Positions 54,911-63,451 of a DNA stretch of 64,000 nt are shown here, in pieces. The notes below the pieces were generated by a model. That model was not told the DNA's origin, made no database searches, and saw nothing but the letters and a program-made list of their open reading frames with translations. The stretch is taken from positions 310,001 through 374,000 of the forward strand of contig NZ_JAKRVX010000003.1 in assembly GCF_023638035.1 (NCBI RefSeq), read 5' to 3'. Source of the stretch: Natronocalculus amylovorans. GTDB lineage: Archaea; Halobacteriota; Halobacteria; Halobacteriales; Haloferacaceae. The translations under genes were made by a program, and so were the position numbers. The number at the start of each line of letters is the position of its first letter. Within the stretch, counting starts at the first letter, position 1.

Positions 54911-56032
54911 ATGACGGAGTTTTCCTCTCGTGTTGAACGGATTTCGATCAGTGGTATTCGGAAAGTGTTTGAAGCCGCAGGCGAGGATGCAATTAATCTT
55001 GGACTTGGGCAGCCGGATTTCCAGACGCCAGCGCACGCTCGACAGGCAGCGATCGATGCAATCAATGATGGCTTAGTGGATGCATATACCCAAAACAAAG
55101 GGACGGAGTCGCTCCGGGAGGCCATTGCTGCAAAACATGAACGTGATCAAGGCATTGATCTTGACCCAGACGATATCATCGCAACAGCAGGTGGAAGCGA
55201 AGCGCTCCATATTGCGATCGAGGCACACGTCGATCAGGGTCAAGAGGTTATTATCCCTGATCCGGGCTTTGTCTCGTATGATGCACTAACCAAGCTTGCC
55301 GATGGTGAGCCGGTTCCAGTGCCGCTCCGGGATGATCTGACGATTTCACCCGACGCAGTTGAAGACGCGATTACAGAAGACACCGCTGCATTCATTGTTA
55401 ACAGCCCAGGAAACCCGACCGGTGCAGTCTCACCAAAGGAGGATATCGAAGCGTTTGCACGGATTGCAGATGAGCATGATGTGCTCTGTATCTCCGATGA
55501 AGTGTACGAATACACGGTGTTTGAGGGCGCACACTACTCGCCAATCGAGTTCACAGAAACAGACAATGTTGTCGTCGTAAATTCAGCTTCAAAGCTCTAC
55601 TCGATGACTGGTTGGCGACTCGGATGGGTGTTTGGCTCCGCCGATCGGGTTGAGCGAATGGTTCGGGTTCATCAGTACGCACAAGCGTGTGCAAGCGCTC
55701 CCGCACAGTACGCTGCTGAGGCTGCCCTCACAGGGCCACAGGATATTACCGAGGAGATGACAGCGTCATTCAAGAAGCGTCGAGATATCCTTGTGGATGG
55801 ATTGGAGTCACATGGGATTGCGGTCCCAACTCCAAAAGGAGCTTTCTACGCGATGCCGGAGGTTCCAGATGGTTTTGTCGAGGAGTGTATCGATCGTGGC
55901 GTAATTCTCGTCCCCGGTGAGGCCTTTGGTGAACACGGAGCAGGCTATGCTCGAATCTCGTACGCAACAGATGAAAAACAGCTTCGCGAGGCGATCGAAA
56001 TTATGGGCGATGCAATGGCTGCGCTCGAATAA
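54911..56032 (+). CDS. PLP-dependent aminotransferase class I/II
   Basis: A 373-residue aminotransferase, from the ATG at 54911 (MTEFSSRVERISISGIRKVF). The frame extends upstream to 54752 without family-like sequence. Motifs are NLGLGQPDFQTPAHARQAAI, NSPGNPTGAVSPKEDIEAFA, and the PLP-Lys segment NSASKLYSMTGWRLGWVFG. Likely acts on aspartate or aromatic/branched amino acids; exact substrate unclear. Confidence 0.88.
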   Translation: MTEFSSRVERISISGIRKVFEAAGEDAINLGLGQPDFQTPAHARQAAIDAINDGLVDAYTQNKGTESLREAIAAKHERDQGIDLDPDDIIATAGGSEALHIAIEAHVDQGQEVIIPDPGFVSYDALTKLADGEPVPVPLRDDLTISPDAVEDAITEDTAAFIVNSPGNPTGAVSPKEDIEAFARIADEHDVLCISDEVYEYTVFEGAHYSPIEFTETDNVVVVNSASKLYSMTGWRLGWVFGSADRVERMVRVHQYAQACASAPAQYAAEAALTGPQDITEEMTASFKKRRDILVDGLESHGIAVPTPKGAFYAMPEVPDGFVEECIDRGVILVPGEAFGEHGAGYARISYATDEKQLREAIEIMGDAMAALE

Positions 56033-56041
56033 CGGCGCGAG

Positions 56042-57307
56042 TTAGCTTCGTGCTTGTGGCGCGCGCAAACGCTCTTCGCGCCGTGATTTTGGTGTGATGA
56101 GCCGATCAGTCACACGCCGTGCACCGACAATATTCCGTGCGAGTGGACCAACTGAGCCTTCTGCAAGATAGCCGCTGAGATAGATGTTTGATTCAGTTTG
56201 GTCTGTGGTCTCCCATGCGAGCGTTCGATCGTTGAGAATTGGCATTCCTCGATAGCCACGTGCAAGCGAGAGAGTGCTCGCAACGCGATCGCAGAGCGGA
56301 TGTGCGTACGTCGCTTCCGTTCCGGTCGCAAGCAACACGCAATCAGCGGTGAGCATCGTACCGGTTGTCTGCTGAAGCCGGATACACTCACCCGCACTCG
56401 TTGCGGACTCCACCTCACCGTATTTGATCGTGAGCCTATCCGCATCAATCGCCTGGTCCATTCGATCGAGCAAATGCGGTGGGATCGTTCCATCACGGCG
56501 CTCACGCTGAATAACTTCGTATCGACCCTGCGATCCTGCAGGCAGTGAATGGAGTTGCTTTTCGATCCGTTGCCAGTTCATCCACGGCGGTGCTGCCTCC
56601 GTATTTGCTTCCCGTAGCTCGTGCCGTGAGAGGAGTGTTACCGTTGCACCGTCTCTGATGGCTTTCAGTGCAGATTGTGCGGCAGTAATCCCACCACCAA
56701 CGACAACCACGTGCGTGTCCGAGTGGACTGGTGGCTGATCTTCATCCCATACGTGGACAATCCGATCGTCAAGATGGTTCGAGCATGATCCAACTTCGGC
56801 CCAAGGAGGAACGGCTGGCGTTGTTGGTGGGCCAAGTGCAAGCACACAGTTTTCGGCGGCGATCGTTGTGGTCGGTGTGCTGGCCACAAGTAGCTCACCA
56901 TTCGCCTCAATATCTACGATCGGCTCGGATCGATGGCACTGATTCAGACCCGATCGCTCAATGACTGACTGAGCGTGGTCAAGGAATAACGAACGTGTTG
57001 GCCGTGGCGGATACCCCACCGAGTCGACAATCTCATCTGTTCGATCGTGCTGTTCGGCAAACGATTCAAGATCAAACGGCTCCGCACCGACATGTTGGAC
57101 GTACGTCGATCGAAGCGTCTTCATTCCACACTGTTTCGCCTTCTCGGAAAATGCGGCCAAGAGCTTTTCATGCGGATCACAGATACAGAGATCGCTTTTG
57201 TTGAGGCTAGTTTCGCGCAGTAGCCGGTTTCCAATGTAGGTACCATGGATACCCCCGCCAACAATGAGGTATGAGTACGGCGTCTGTTCGGGTGTTTCGA
57301 TCGCCAT
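56042..57307 (-). CDS. FAD/NAD(P)-binding oxidoreductase
   Basis: A 421-residue flavoprotein from the ATG at 57307 (a GTG seven codons upstream is the alternative). The N-terminal dinucleotide motif is YLIVGGGIHGTYIGNRLL, and a second is VVVVGGGITAAQSALKAI, as in lysine/ornithine N-monooxygenases and bacterial FAD/NAD oxidoreductases. Also VLLATGTEATYAHPLCD. It is divergent from a CobW GTPase gene with a dyad in the short gap between them. Hydroxylase or other oxidase activity is unproven. Confidence 0.8.
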   Translation of the reverse strand: MAIETPEQTPYSYLIVGGGIHGTYIGNRLLRETSLNKSDLCICDPHEKLLAAFSEKAKQCGMKTLRSTYVQHVGAEPFDLESFAEQHDRTDEIVDSVGYPPRPTRSLFLDHAQSVIERSGLNQCHRSEPIVDIEANGELLVASTPTTTIAAENCVLALGPPTTPAVPPWAEVGSCSNHLDDRIVHVWDEDQPPVHSDTHVVVVGGGITAAQSALKAIRDGATVTLLSRHELREANTEAAPPWMNWQRIEKQLHSLPAGSQGRYEVIQRERRDGTIPPHLLDRMDQAIDADRLTIKYGEVESATSAGECIRLQQTTGTMLTADCVLLATGTEATYAHPLCDRVASTLSLARGYRGMPILNDRTLAWETTDQTESNIYLSGYLAEGSVGPLARNIVGARRVTDRLITPKSRREERLRAPQARS

Positions 57308-57343
57308 AGCAGTCTGGTTGAATAACACAACTCAGTACTAATA

Positions 57344-57360
57344 ACAATTTTGGAAATTGT
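57344..57360 (+). promoter_or_regulatory. Inverted repeat in the divergent FAD-enzyme/CobW promoter region
   Basis: ACAATTTTGGAAATTGT: perfect 7-bp arms around TGG, in a 94-bp AT-rich gap between two start codons. It lies about 36-52 bp from each start and could bind one regulator for both genes. Zinc control is a guess from the CobW neighbour. Confidence 0.55.
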
Positions 57361-57401
57361 AATAACAAGAATTAATAAGTGAATTCTATTTTTTGTTACG
57401 T

Positions 57402-58676
57402 ATGGTAAATCAGACGATCCCGGTGACTGTACTTAGTGGCAATCTCGGTGCTGGGAAGACAACGGTACTTAACCACCTGCTTCGTTCGGCGACCGATCGA
57501 GAGATCGCAGTGCTTGTTAACGATATGGGCGAGGTGAATATTGATGCAGAGCTTGTCGCAGAGGCATCAGATATCTCCGAGGAGGACGACGAAATAATTG
57601 AGTTGTCCAATGGCTGTATCTGCTGTGAGCTTCGTGGCGATCTGTTGGACGCGATCGGCCAGCTTGCACGGTCACGATCATTTGATACACTTATTATCGA
57701 GTCAACTGGTGTTGCTGAGCCGCTTCCGGTTGCACAAACGCTTACACTTGGATTCGACCAGACCGATCTTGAACCAACCGAGTTCTACGAAGAAACCGGT
57801 ATTGAACCGCTCGAACAGTATCACTTGGATACCGCAGTTACGGCTGTCGATGCCCATCAGTTCTTTTCGACGTTCCGATCGGAAGAGTCGCTACTTGATG
57901 GTGACACTGAAAAGCAGCTCGGCGATCTCCTTGTTGAACAGATCGAGTTCTGTGATGTGTTGTTGCTCAATAAGTGCGACCTTGTCGATTCAGCACAGTT
58001 GGACGAGATTGAAGCGATCCTTGAAACGCTCCAGCCCCGAGCAGAGATCATTCGAATAGAACATGGACAGGTCGATCCGGATGCTGTGTTGGAAACTGGT
58101 CGATTTGATTTTGCGGCTGCAAGCCAGTCTGCGGGTTGGATCAATGAGCTTCAGGAGCCACACCAATCCGCAGAAGAAGAACATGGCGTCACCTCATTCG
58201 TGTTTGAGACCGGCCGTCCGCTTCACCCGGAGCGATTCGCAGATTTCCTTGATCATGTCCCTGTGTCGATCGTCCGTGCAAAAGGTCATTTCTGGATCGC
58301 CGGCAGAGAGGACGAAGCACTGACACTCAACATTGCTGGACAATCAATCCGTGTCGGTGCTGGCGGCCAGTGGATTGCGACATTGCCAACTGAAGAACAA
58401 AAAGAGTATTTTGCGACGTACCCGAATCTCGAAGCATCGTGGAATGAGACGTGGGGCGATCGCGGCTCGCAGCTTGTCTTCATCGGGACTGAGATGGACC
58501 ACGACAGCATCCGATCACAGCTTCAATCATGTTTGCTATCGGAAACAGAGATGGACGAACAGTGGGAGCAGTATGACGATCGGTTCCCACAAATAGAGCC
58601 AGAACCGGATCCCGATTCAGATCTCTCAGACAATGAGGCTGGAAAAGATGCAGCTGAGATCGCACTGACCGACTAA
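57402..58676 (+). CDS. CobW/COG0523-family GTPase, metal chaperone-like
   Basis: A 424-residue G3E GTPase from the ATG at 57402 (a TTG three codons upstream). Walker A is GNLGAGKTT (13-21), metal-binding CxCC is SNGCICCELRGDLL (Cys72, Cys74, Cys75), then ESTGVAEPLPVAQTL and NKCDLVD. A CobW C-terminal domain (about 275-385, TGRPLHPERFADFLDH) and an acidic tail follow. Members deliver zinc or cobalt, or help under zinc shortage. Divergent from the FAD enzyme. Confidence 0.9.
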   Translation: MVNQTIPVTVLSGNLGAGKTTVLNHLLRSATDREIAVLVNDMGEVNIDAELVAEASDISEEDDEIIELSNGCICCELRGDLLDAIGQLARSRSFDTLIIESTGVAEPLPVAQTLTLGFDQTDLEPTEFYEETGIEPLEQYHLDTAVTAVDAHQFFSTFRSEESLLDGDTEKQLGDLLVEQIEFCDVLLLNKCDLVDSAQLDEIEAILETLQPRAEIIRIEHGQVDPDAVLETGRFDFAAASQSAGWINELQEPHQSAEEEHGVTSFVFETGRPLHPERFADFLDHVPVSIVRAKGHFWIAGREDEALTLNIAGQSIRVGAGGQWIATLPTEEQKEYFATYPNLEASWNETWGDRGSQLVFIGTEMDHDSIRSQLQSCLLSETEMDEQWEQYDDRFPQIEPEPDPDSDLSDNEAGKDAAEIALTD

Positions 58677-58739
58677 CATGTTGGAAATGAACAGTACAGA
58701 CATGCACACTGTTTTGAGGGATCCATGTGAGTAGCTGAT

Positions 58740-59858
58740 ATGAATCCGCTTGATCTTCGTACACAGATCCCTATTACGAGTGAATGTGCATTTTTTAATA
58801 CTGGTGCGAGTGGACCAAGCCCGACTCCAGTTCTTGATGCAGCAACCGGATTTATCACTCACCACAAAACGATCGCCCCCTACACAGATGGGATGTACCC
58901 ACACGCAGACAGTGCGTATGAGTCCAGCCGAGAGACAATCGCCACACATCTTGGCACCGCCCCTGAAAACATCGCACTGACCGAGTCGACAACGGATTCG
59001 ATCGGGATGGTTGCTGGTGCGATCGACTGGCAGCCTGGTGATGTGATTGTCCGGACAGATACGGAACACCCCGCTGGCGTACTGCCGTGGGAACGCGCAG
59101 CCCGTGTCCATGGTGCGACTGTCGAGGTGCTTGAGACGGATGCAGGTGTGATCGATCGAGAGCAGTTCACAGATGCGGTTGCTGATGCACGAGTGGTTTG
59201 TTTTAGTTCGCTTGTGTGGAGCTATGGAAACCGAGTTCCAGTGCGAGAACTAGTTGAGATCGCCCACGACCACGATACGTTTGTCATTGTTGATGCCGTC
59301 CAGTCAGCCGGCCAGATGGCTGTCGATCTTTCCGAATGGGGGGCAGACGTGGTTGCAGGCTCCGGTCATAAGTGGCTGCTCGGGCCATGGGGGTCGGGGT
59401 ATCTCTATGTCGACCCGGATTCGATCGATCAACTCCACCCACAACAGGTCTGCTATCGTGGCGTTGTTGATCCGAATACACCAGCATACGAACTCAAACC
59501 GAATGCACTGCGGTTTGAGCGCTCAACTGCCTCACCGGCACCACACGTTGGGATGGCAGCAGGCATCGAGCTGATCGAATCAATCGGTCTGAATACCGTC
59601 GAATCACGAATCGAGTCGCTTACCGATCGGCTCAAATCACAGCTTCCTGAAGAGCGATTGTACGGACCACAATCGTACCATTCGGGGCTTGTCTCAGTTG
59701 ATGTCGACAATCCAGATGCCACTGTTGAAACATTGAAACAACAGGGGTTCATTCTGCGTTCGATTCCAGATATTGACGCCATTCGAGTCTCAGTACACGT
59801 GTTCAATACGGAAGATGAGGTCGATCGTGTTGCTGCTGCGATCTCTGAACTGTTGTAG
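58740..59858 (+). CDS. Aminotransferase class V / cysteine desulfurase-like
   Basis: A 372-residue PLP enzyme. It begins MNPLDLRTQIPITSECAFFN and has ALTESTTDSIGMVAGAIDW, VIVDAVQSAGQMAVDLSEWG and the PLP-Lys region VAGSGHKWLLGPWGSGYLYV. The conserved SufS Cys loop was not recognised, so desulfurase function is doubtful; an isopenicillin-epimerase-like or selenocysteine-lyase-like role is possible. It is 63 bp after the CobW gene and may be co-transcribed. Confidence 0.85.
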   Translation: MNPLDLRTQIPITSECAFFNTGASGPSPTPVLDAATGFITHHKTIAPYTDGMYPHADSAYESSRETIATHLGTAPENIALTESTTDSIGMVAGAIDWQPGDVIVRTDTEHPAGVLPWERAARVHGATVEVLETDAGVIDREQFTDAVADARVVCFSSLVWSYGNRVPVRELVEIAHDHDTFVIVDAVQSAGQMAVDLSEWGADVVAGSGHKWLLGPWGSGYLYVDPDSIDQLHPQQVCYRGVVDPNTPAYELKPNALRFERSTASPAPHVGMAAGIELIESIGLNTVESRIESLTDRLKSQLPEERLYGPQSYHSGLVSVDVDNPDATVETLKQQGFILRSIPDIDAIRVSVHVFNTEDEVDRVAAAISELL

Positions 59859-59945
59859 CAGTCGGGTGAATAACACAGCGTAGTGGCGTGTTAAGATCCA
59901 TCATACCAGGCGGAATCTAAAAATCAAGCGTTGAGGAGCATCCGT

Positions 59946-60413
59946 ATGGAACTCGTGGAAGCCACCGCAGACGATCTTGATGCGCTCGTCAGTCGCTGGT
60001 ACGACCTCGCAAAAGGAATCGAGGAGTACTCCGAACTAAATGCACTCACTTACTCGAACGTTGACGAGGTTCCAGACGACGGGTTCCGAGCCCATCTTAA
60101 CAGCGACGGCACCACCGACTATCTCATCGTTCACGAAAATGAGACAATCGGATTCGTCACGCTCTCTGTGGGCCGTCATCCCTCTCGAACGTACGCGAAA
60201 TACATTCAGATTGTGAACATCGCGATCGATGAAGACAGCCGGGGGAAAGGCCACGGTACTGCTGTTGTCGAACATGTCAAAGAGCGAGCCAGAGAACACG
60301 GCTGTGATCATCTCAAAGTTTCCTGTGAGTGGCAAAACGAGGATGCCCGCCAATTCTATCGTCAGACTGGATTTAAACAAAAACAAGTGGACTACGCACA
60401 ACCACTGGAATAA
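59946..60413 (+). CDS. GNAT-family N-acetyltransferase
   Basis: A 155-residue acetyltransferase from the ATG at 59946 (an upstream TTG adds five residues). The acetyl-CoA motif is IAIDEDSRGKGHGTAVVEHV (motif A, R/Q-x-x-G-x-G/A), and motif B is WQNEDARQFYRQTGFKQKQ. Substrate unknown. Last ordinary gene before the cassette region; its end is 33 bp from the first GTPase-end repeat. Confidence 0.87.
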   Translation: MELVEATADDLDALVSRWYDLAKGIEEYSELNALTYSNVDEVPDDGFRAHLNSDGTTDYLIVHENETIGFVTLSVGRHPSRTYAKYIQIVNIAIDEDSRGKGHGTAVVEHVKERAREHGCDHLKVSCEWQNEDARQFYRQTGFKQKQVDYAQPLE

Positions 60414-60446
60414 GCCGACACGGTTGGTATAGAATTGTCTGTAGTG

Positions 60447-60473
60447 TCAATTTGTACTCACGATCTTGATCAC
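60447..60473 (-). repeat. Copy of GTPase gene 3' end, distal (att-like)
   Basis: On the minus strand it reads V-I-K-I-V-S-T-N-stop with codons GTG ATC AAG ATC GTG AGT ACA AAT TGA. Identical in protein terms to the end of the GTPase gene at 61972. Marks the outer end of the first cassette. Confidence 0.8.
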
Positions 60474-60574
60474 TACTTCTGAGTACACACAACGTACACA
60501 ACGGAAAACATAGCCAGGCTCTGTGAGCTGCAATAGCAAGGATTACCTCGAGTGCAATCTGAGTGAACGAACGA

Positions 60575-61063
60575 ATGACAGACTCGTTCTGGTATCCGTC
60601 AGTGGACGACGTTCTCGCCATCCACGACGACATCGTATCAGAGTACTCTGACACGCACGCTGGCGTCCAGAATCGTGGCGATATCGAGTTTGTTTTGAAC
60701 TACGTCAAGGACGGGAGTTTCGGGACGGTACCCGAAACGATCCACGAGAAAGCGTTTCACCTCATCCGGCTGTTGGTTGCGAACCATCCGTTCGTCGATG
60801 CCAACAAACGCACCGCGCTCAACACGACGGTCGTATTCTACTTCCTCAACGGATATCGGTTCACATACGACGACGAGATCAGGACGATCCTCAAGCAGTT
60901 CGGCACCGATCAGACGACCGTCGAAGAAGCAGAAACCATCGAATACCTTCGTTCTCACACTGAAGAAATCGACCTCGTGGGAGAGATTGAACAGTGGCGC
61001 GACGATCTCATCCGGTACGGACTGGACGAACTAACCGGCGACTCGTCTAACCCGAACGATTAA
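60575..61063 (+). CDS. doc: Doc/Fic-family toxin
   Basis: A 162-residue protein from the ATG at 60575 (a GTG four codons upstream). It opens FWYPSVDDVLAIHDDIVSEY and carries the Fic/Doc core HPFVDANKRTAL (H-x-F-x-D-x-N-K-R) with KAFHLIRLLVAN before it. Doc inactivates EF-Tu (archaeal aEF1A) by phosphorylation in known cases. It has no antitoxin gene upstream, where Phd usually lies; a 46-residue ORF follows 25 bp later. CGATCG is absent, consistent with acquisition. Confidence 0.85.
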   Translation: MTDSFWYPSVDDVLAIHDDIVSEYSDTHAGVQNRGDIEFVLNYVKDGSFGTVPETIHEKAFHLIRLLVANHPFVDANKRTALNTTVVFYFLNGYRFTYDDEIRTILKQFGTDQTTVEEAETIEYLRSHTEEIDLVGEIEQWRDDLIRYGLDELTGDSSNPND

Positions 61064-61088
61064 CCGAAGTCGGGGCGATATAACAACT

Positions 61089-61229
61089 ATGGCGACCAAG
61101 GAAAGTTCAGAGTCTGAGACCCCACTCGATGAAGTGATGGAGGATATCCGAGGTGAGCTTGTCCGTCGGGTAGCAGCGGCTGACCGAGACGCGAATCGAG
61201 ATATCTACGACGCGCTCGAAAACGAATAA
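61089..61229 (+). CDS. Candidate small antitoxin downstream of Doc, 46 residues
   Basis: ATG 61089 to TAA 61227. Sequence MATKESSESETPLDEVMEDI then RGELVRRVAAADRDANRDIY: an acidic N-terminus and one amphipathic helix. Antitoxins that bind Doc use a similar disordered helix. It lies 25 bp after the toxin gene on the same strand, in the same cassette, with reversed gene order. Function inferred from position. Confidence 0.5.
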   Translation: MATKESSESETPLDEVMEDIRGELVRRVAAADRDANRDIYDALENE

Positions 61230-61250
61230 CCCGCCACGACTCCTGCTGTA

Positions 61251-61277
61251 TCAGTTAGTACTCACGATCTTGATGAC
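61251..61277 (-). repeat. Copy of GTPase gene 3' end, middle (att-like)
   Basis: Minus strand V-I-K-I-V-S-T-N-stop: GTC ATC AAG ATC GTG AGT ACT AAC TGA. Same protein end as at 60447 and 61972, with third-base and stop changes only. It joins the two cassettes. Confidence 0.8.
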
Positions 61278-61370
61278 TGCTTATGAGCCATAACTTTGTA
61301 CACAACTTAGTCAGTTAGAGGACACAGTGTAGTAGTAAATTTGATGCGATTCAATAGTCCATAACAAAGT

Positions 61371-61904
61371 ATGCCCTCCAGACGCAAATTACTCAGTATA
61401 TCGGGAATTGTCGTGGTAGGGAGTACACTAGCTGGATGTCTTTCCAACACTGTTTCAGCTGAATCGGTTCAATCGAAAACAGTTACCGTCGAATGGGATT
61501 ATGAGGGACAGTCATACAGGGGCCACATTCTCCGGGTTCTTTCTGATGGTGAAAGTGAAATAACTGGGCGAGTTGCGGCAGAGTATAGCCAGCTCGTATC
61601 TTCACCCGATACTGTCACAGTTAGCGAGGAAGTACGAGATGAATTAGAGCAGGAATTTGCCGATGTTAGTTACGGGGTCGGAATTTGTGGTGAGGACTTG
61701 GGTTCAGACGACGATTTTGGATGCCGAAATGCACCAACTGACAGAGAGGATTTCAATACGCTTCAATTCGGTGATCAGGCCGAAGCAGAGATCGTCAATA
61801 ATCACATTACCATTCATGATGTCGAAGAAGGCGATATTAACGGCTGGAGTGTAGATATTAGTGAATTCGATTGGAGCGACAAGCACGCAGGGCATGGACA
61901 GTGA
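61371..61904 (+). CDS. Tat-exported lipoprotein, cargo of cassette 2
   Basis: A 177-residue protein with the signal SRRKLLSISGIVVVGSTLAG followed by Cys (twin Arg, lipobox LAGC). The mature part is acidic (VEWDYEGQSYRGHILRVLSD, VSEEVRDELEQEFADVSYGV) with two more Cys (GICGEDLG, FGCRNAP) that could form a disulfide, and ends DKHAGHGQ. No family recognised. Likely surface-anchored; it could be an immunity or binding protein of the element, with no proof. Confidence 0.65.
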   Translation: MPSRRKLLSISGIVVVGSTLAGCLSNTVSAESVQSKTVTVEWDYEGQSYRGHILRVLSDGESEITGRVAAEYSQLVSSPDTVTVSEEVRDELEQEFADVSYGVGICGEDLGSDDDFGCRNAPTDREDFNTLQFGDQAEAEIVNNHITIHDVEEGDINGWSVDISEFDWSDKHAGHGQ

Positions 61905-61971
61905 ATAGCGACACTGTACTGATCGGTGTGCTCAATTAGAACACAAATAATCCGATTGTGTGGGCGTTTAA

Positions 61972-61998
61972 TTAATTAGTGCTCACGATCTTGATTAC
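61972..61998 (-). repeat. Functional GTPase gene 3' end (att-like)
   Basis: The current end of the GTPase gene: GTA ATC AAG ATC GTG AGC ACT AAT TAA, giving V-I-K-I-V-S-T-N-stop. Fourteen bases (ATCAAGATCGTGAG) are identical in all three copies and are the likely crossover core. Confidence 0.8.
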
Positions 61999-63150
61999 GT
62001 CACCTTCTTCTAGTTCGTAGCTATCCGATATTTTTCGATTTGATTTCCCATTCACTGCGTGTAAGTAGCCTTCGCCAATATCTGTGTGGACCGCAAATGC
62101 GAGATCTTTCGGTGTCGATCCGCGTGGAAGTAAGAACGCATCCGGCAGCACGTTTCCGGTTGCGTCTGTCCATTTTGACTCGTTTTGCACCGGAAATGCG
62201 GTGAGGTGATCGAGCAAGTCATAGACGGCTGCATTCAGTGCGGTCTGCACGCCTGTGCCCCCATACTCGCTCATTACCTCACGGATCTGTTCGAGCCCTT
62301 TCGTTTGTGCATCATTCAGATCGCCAGTAATTGTGAAATCCGCATCGCCTGGATCGTAGTCGATCACACCGGCTTCAACGCCACGACGGAGCGCCAACTC
62401 ACCATCTGCGGTTGTAGGGATCACATACTCCGCAGCGTCAGAAAGGCGTTCAAGATTCGATTTCGGTGCAACGTCTGCTTTGTTTGCAACGAGAATGATC
62501 GGTTTCGTTCGCTCGCGAATATCGGTTGCGAGTGCGTTCCGATCGTCATCCGTCCACTGAATCGGATCGTCTGGATACTCTAGCTCTCGAAGGCTGAGCG
62601 CAACGGTGTACTCTGTCGCACCAAACCCAGTGAGCATGTCGGTGAGTGCCTCGTCAATCTCGAAATCCGGCGATCGGGACTTCCGCTCGATCGTTTCCCA
62701 GTTTCTGTCGACAATCCCTGTAAGCCACATATCCAACTCGTTTTGGATGAATTCGACATCGGCAACCGGATCATGGCTTCCAATTTCGACGGGCTCACCC
62801 TCTTCGTTAGTCCCACCCGATGCATCAAGGACGTTGATAATCACATCGGCGTTCGTCAACTCATCAAGGAACTGGTTTCCGAGGCCACGACCTTCGTGTG
62901 CGCCGGGTACCAACCCTGCAACGTCGATCAACTCAACTGGGACGTACCGCTTCCCATCATGGCAGCGATCGACGCCACAGCGTGCATCACGTTCGAGACA
63001 TGGGCAGTCCGTCCGAACCGTAGCGACACCACGGTTTGCATCGATTGTTGTAAACGGATAGTTTGCGACATCAACATCAGCGAGCGTTGCTGCGGTATAA
63101 AAAGTAGATTTCCCCGCGTTCGGTTTTCCCGCGAGTGCGATCGAAAGCAT
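61972..63150 (-). CDS. OBG/YchF-type GTPase
   Basis: Ribosome-linked P-loop GTPase/ATPase of 392 residues, from the ATG at 63150 (another ATG two codons upstream). Motifs are G1 GKPNAGKSTF, G2/G3 TTIDANRGVAT and IDVAGLVPGAHEGRGLGNQF, and NKAD; a TGS domain ends in SYELEEGDVIKIVSTN. The family includes redox-regulated YchF and archaeal OBG proteins. The final codons are repeated twice downstream with intervening cassettes, showing the gene end is a natural integration site that remains intact. Confidence 0.92.
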   Translation of the reverse strand: MLSIALAGKPNAGKSTFYTAATLADVDVANYPFTTIDANRGVATVRTDCPCLERDARCGVDRCHDGKRYVPVELIDVAGLVPGAHEGRGLGNQFLDELTNADVIINVLDASGGTNEEGEPVEIGSHDPVADVEFIQNELDMWLTGIVDRNWETIERKSRSPDFEIDEALTDMLTGFGATEYTVALSLRELEYPDDPIQWTDDDRNALATDIRERTKPIILVANKADVAPKSNLERLSDAAEYVIPTTADGELALRRGVEAGVIDYDPGDADFTITGDLNDAQTKGLEQIREVMSEYGGTGVQTALNAAVYDLLDHLTAFPVQNESKWTDATGNVLPDAFLLPRGSTPKDLAFAVHTDIGEGYLHAVNGKSNRKISDSYELEEGDVIKIVSTN

Positions 63151-63203
63151 ACACATCCGTTCACAACCTGGAGGAAATTGCCTTTCGGTCCGAACTTACA
63201 ATC

Positions 63204-63401
63204 TCAGCGGAGAATATCTTGTACTCGTCGTGGCTCACCGGAAAATGTGGGCTCTTTCTCTACCATTCGCAAGACATCGTGATCGGTGACATCCGGATAC
63301 GATTTCTCTGTTGCCTCCTCAATAAGGGCTTTTTCAAGCCGGAACTCGGTGCCTTCGTACTCAACGTCAACACCATCATCATCAAACGAGAGAACGGTCA
63401 T
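63204..63401 (-). CDS. Small haloarchaeal conserved protein (DUF5800-like)
   Basis: A 65-residue protein from the ATG at 63401 (a TTG nine codons upstream). MTVLSFDDDGVDVEYEGTEF and EEATEKSYPDVTDHDVLRMV match the haloarchaeal DUF5800 pattern from memory. No catalytic motif. Lies between the GTPase gene and the kinase gene on the same strand. Function unknown. Confidence 0.75.
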   Translation of the reverse strand: MTVLSFDDDGVDVEYEGTEFRLEKALIEEATEKSYPDVTDHDVLRMVEKEPTFSGEPRRVQDILR

Positions 63402-63451
63402 ACCAGACAGTATCACATCCGAAGGCAAATACTTCGGGATTTTCGTACGAC

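Larger units (their letters stand above)
60447..61250. mobile_element. Integrated cassette 1: Doc-like toxin and small ORF
   Basis: About 804 bp between two copies of the GTPase 3' end. It carries a Doc-type gene and a 46-residue ORF, no recombinase, and no CGATCG site. The left end just inside the repeat (ACT-A-CTT-C-TGAG and TACACAAC 16 bases later) resembles the left end of cassette 2 (21 of 31 positions). Confidence 0.75.
61251..61971. mobile_element. Integrated cassette 2: Tat lipoprotein
   Basis: About 721 bp between the middle and the functional GTPase 3' ends. It carries one lipoprotein gene, no recombinase and no CGATCG. Its left end resembles that of cassette 1. Confidence 0.75.
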
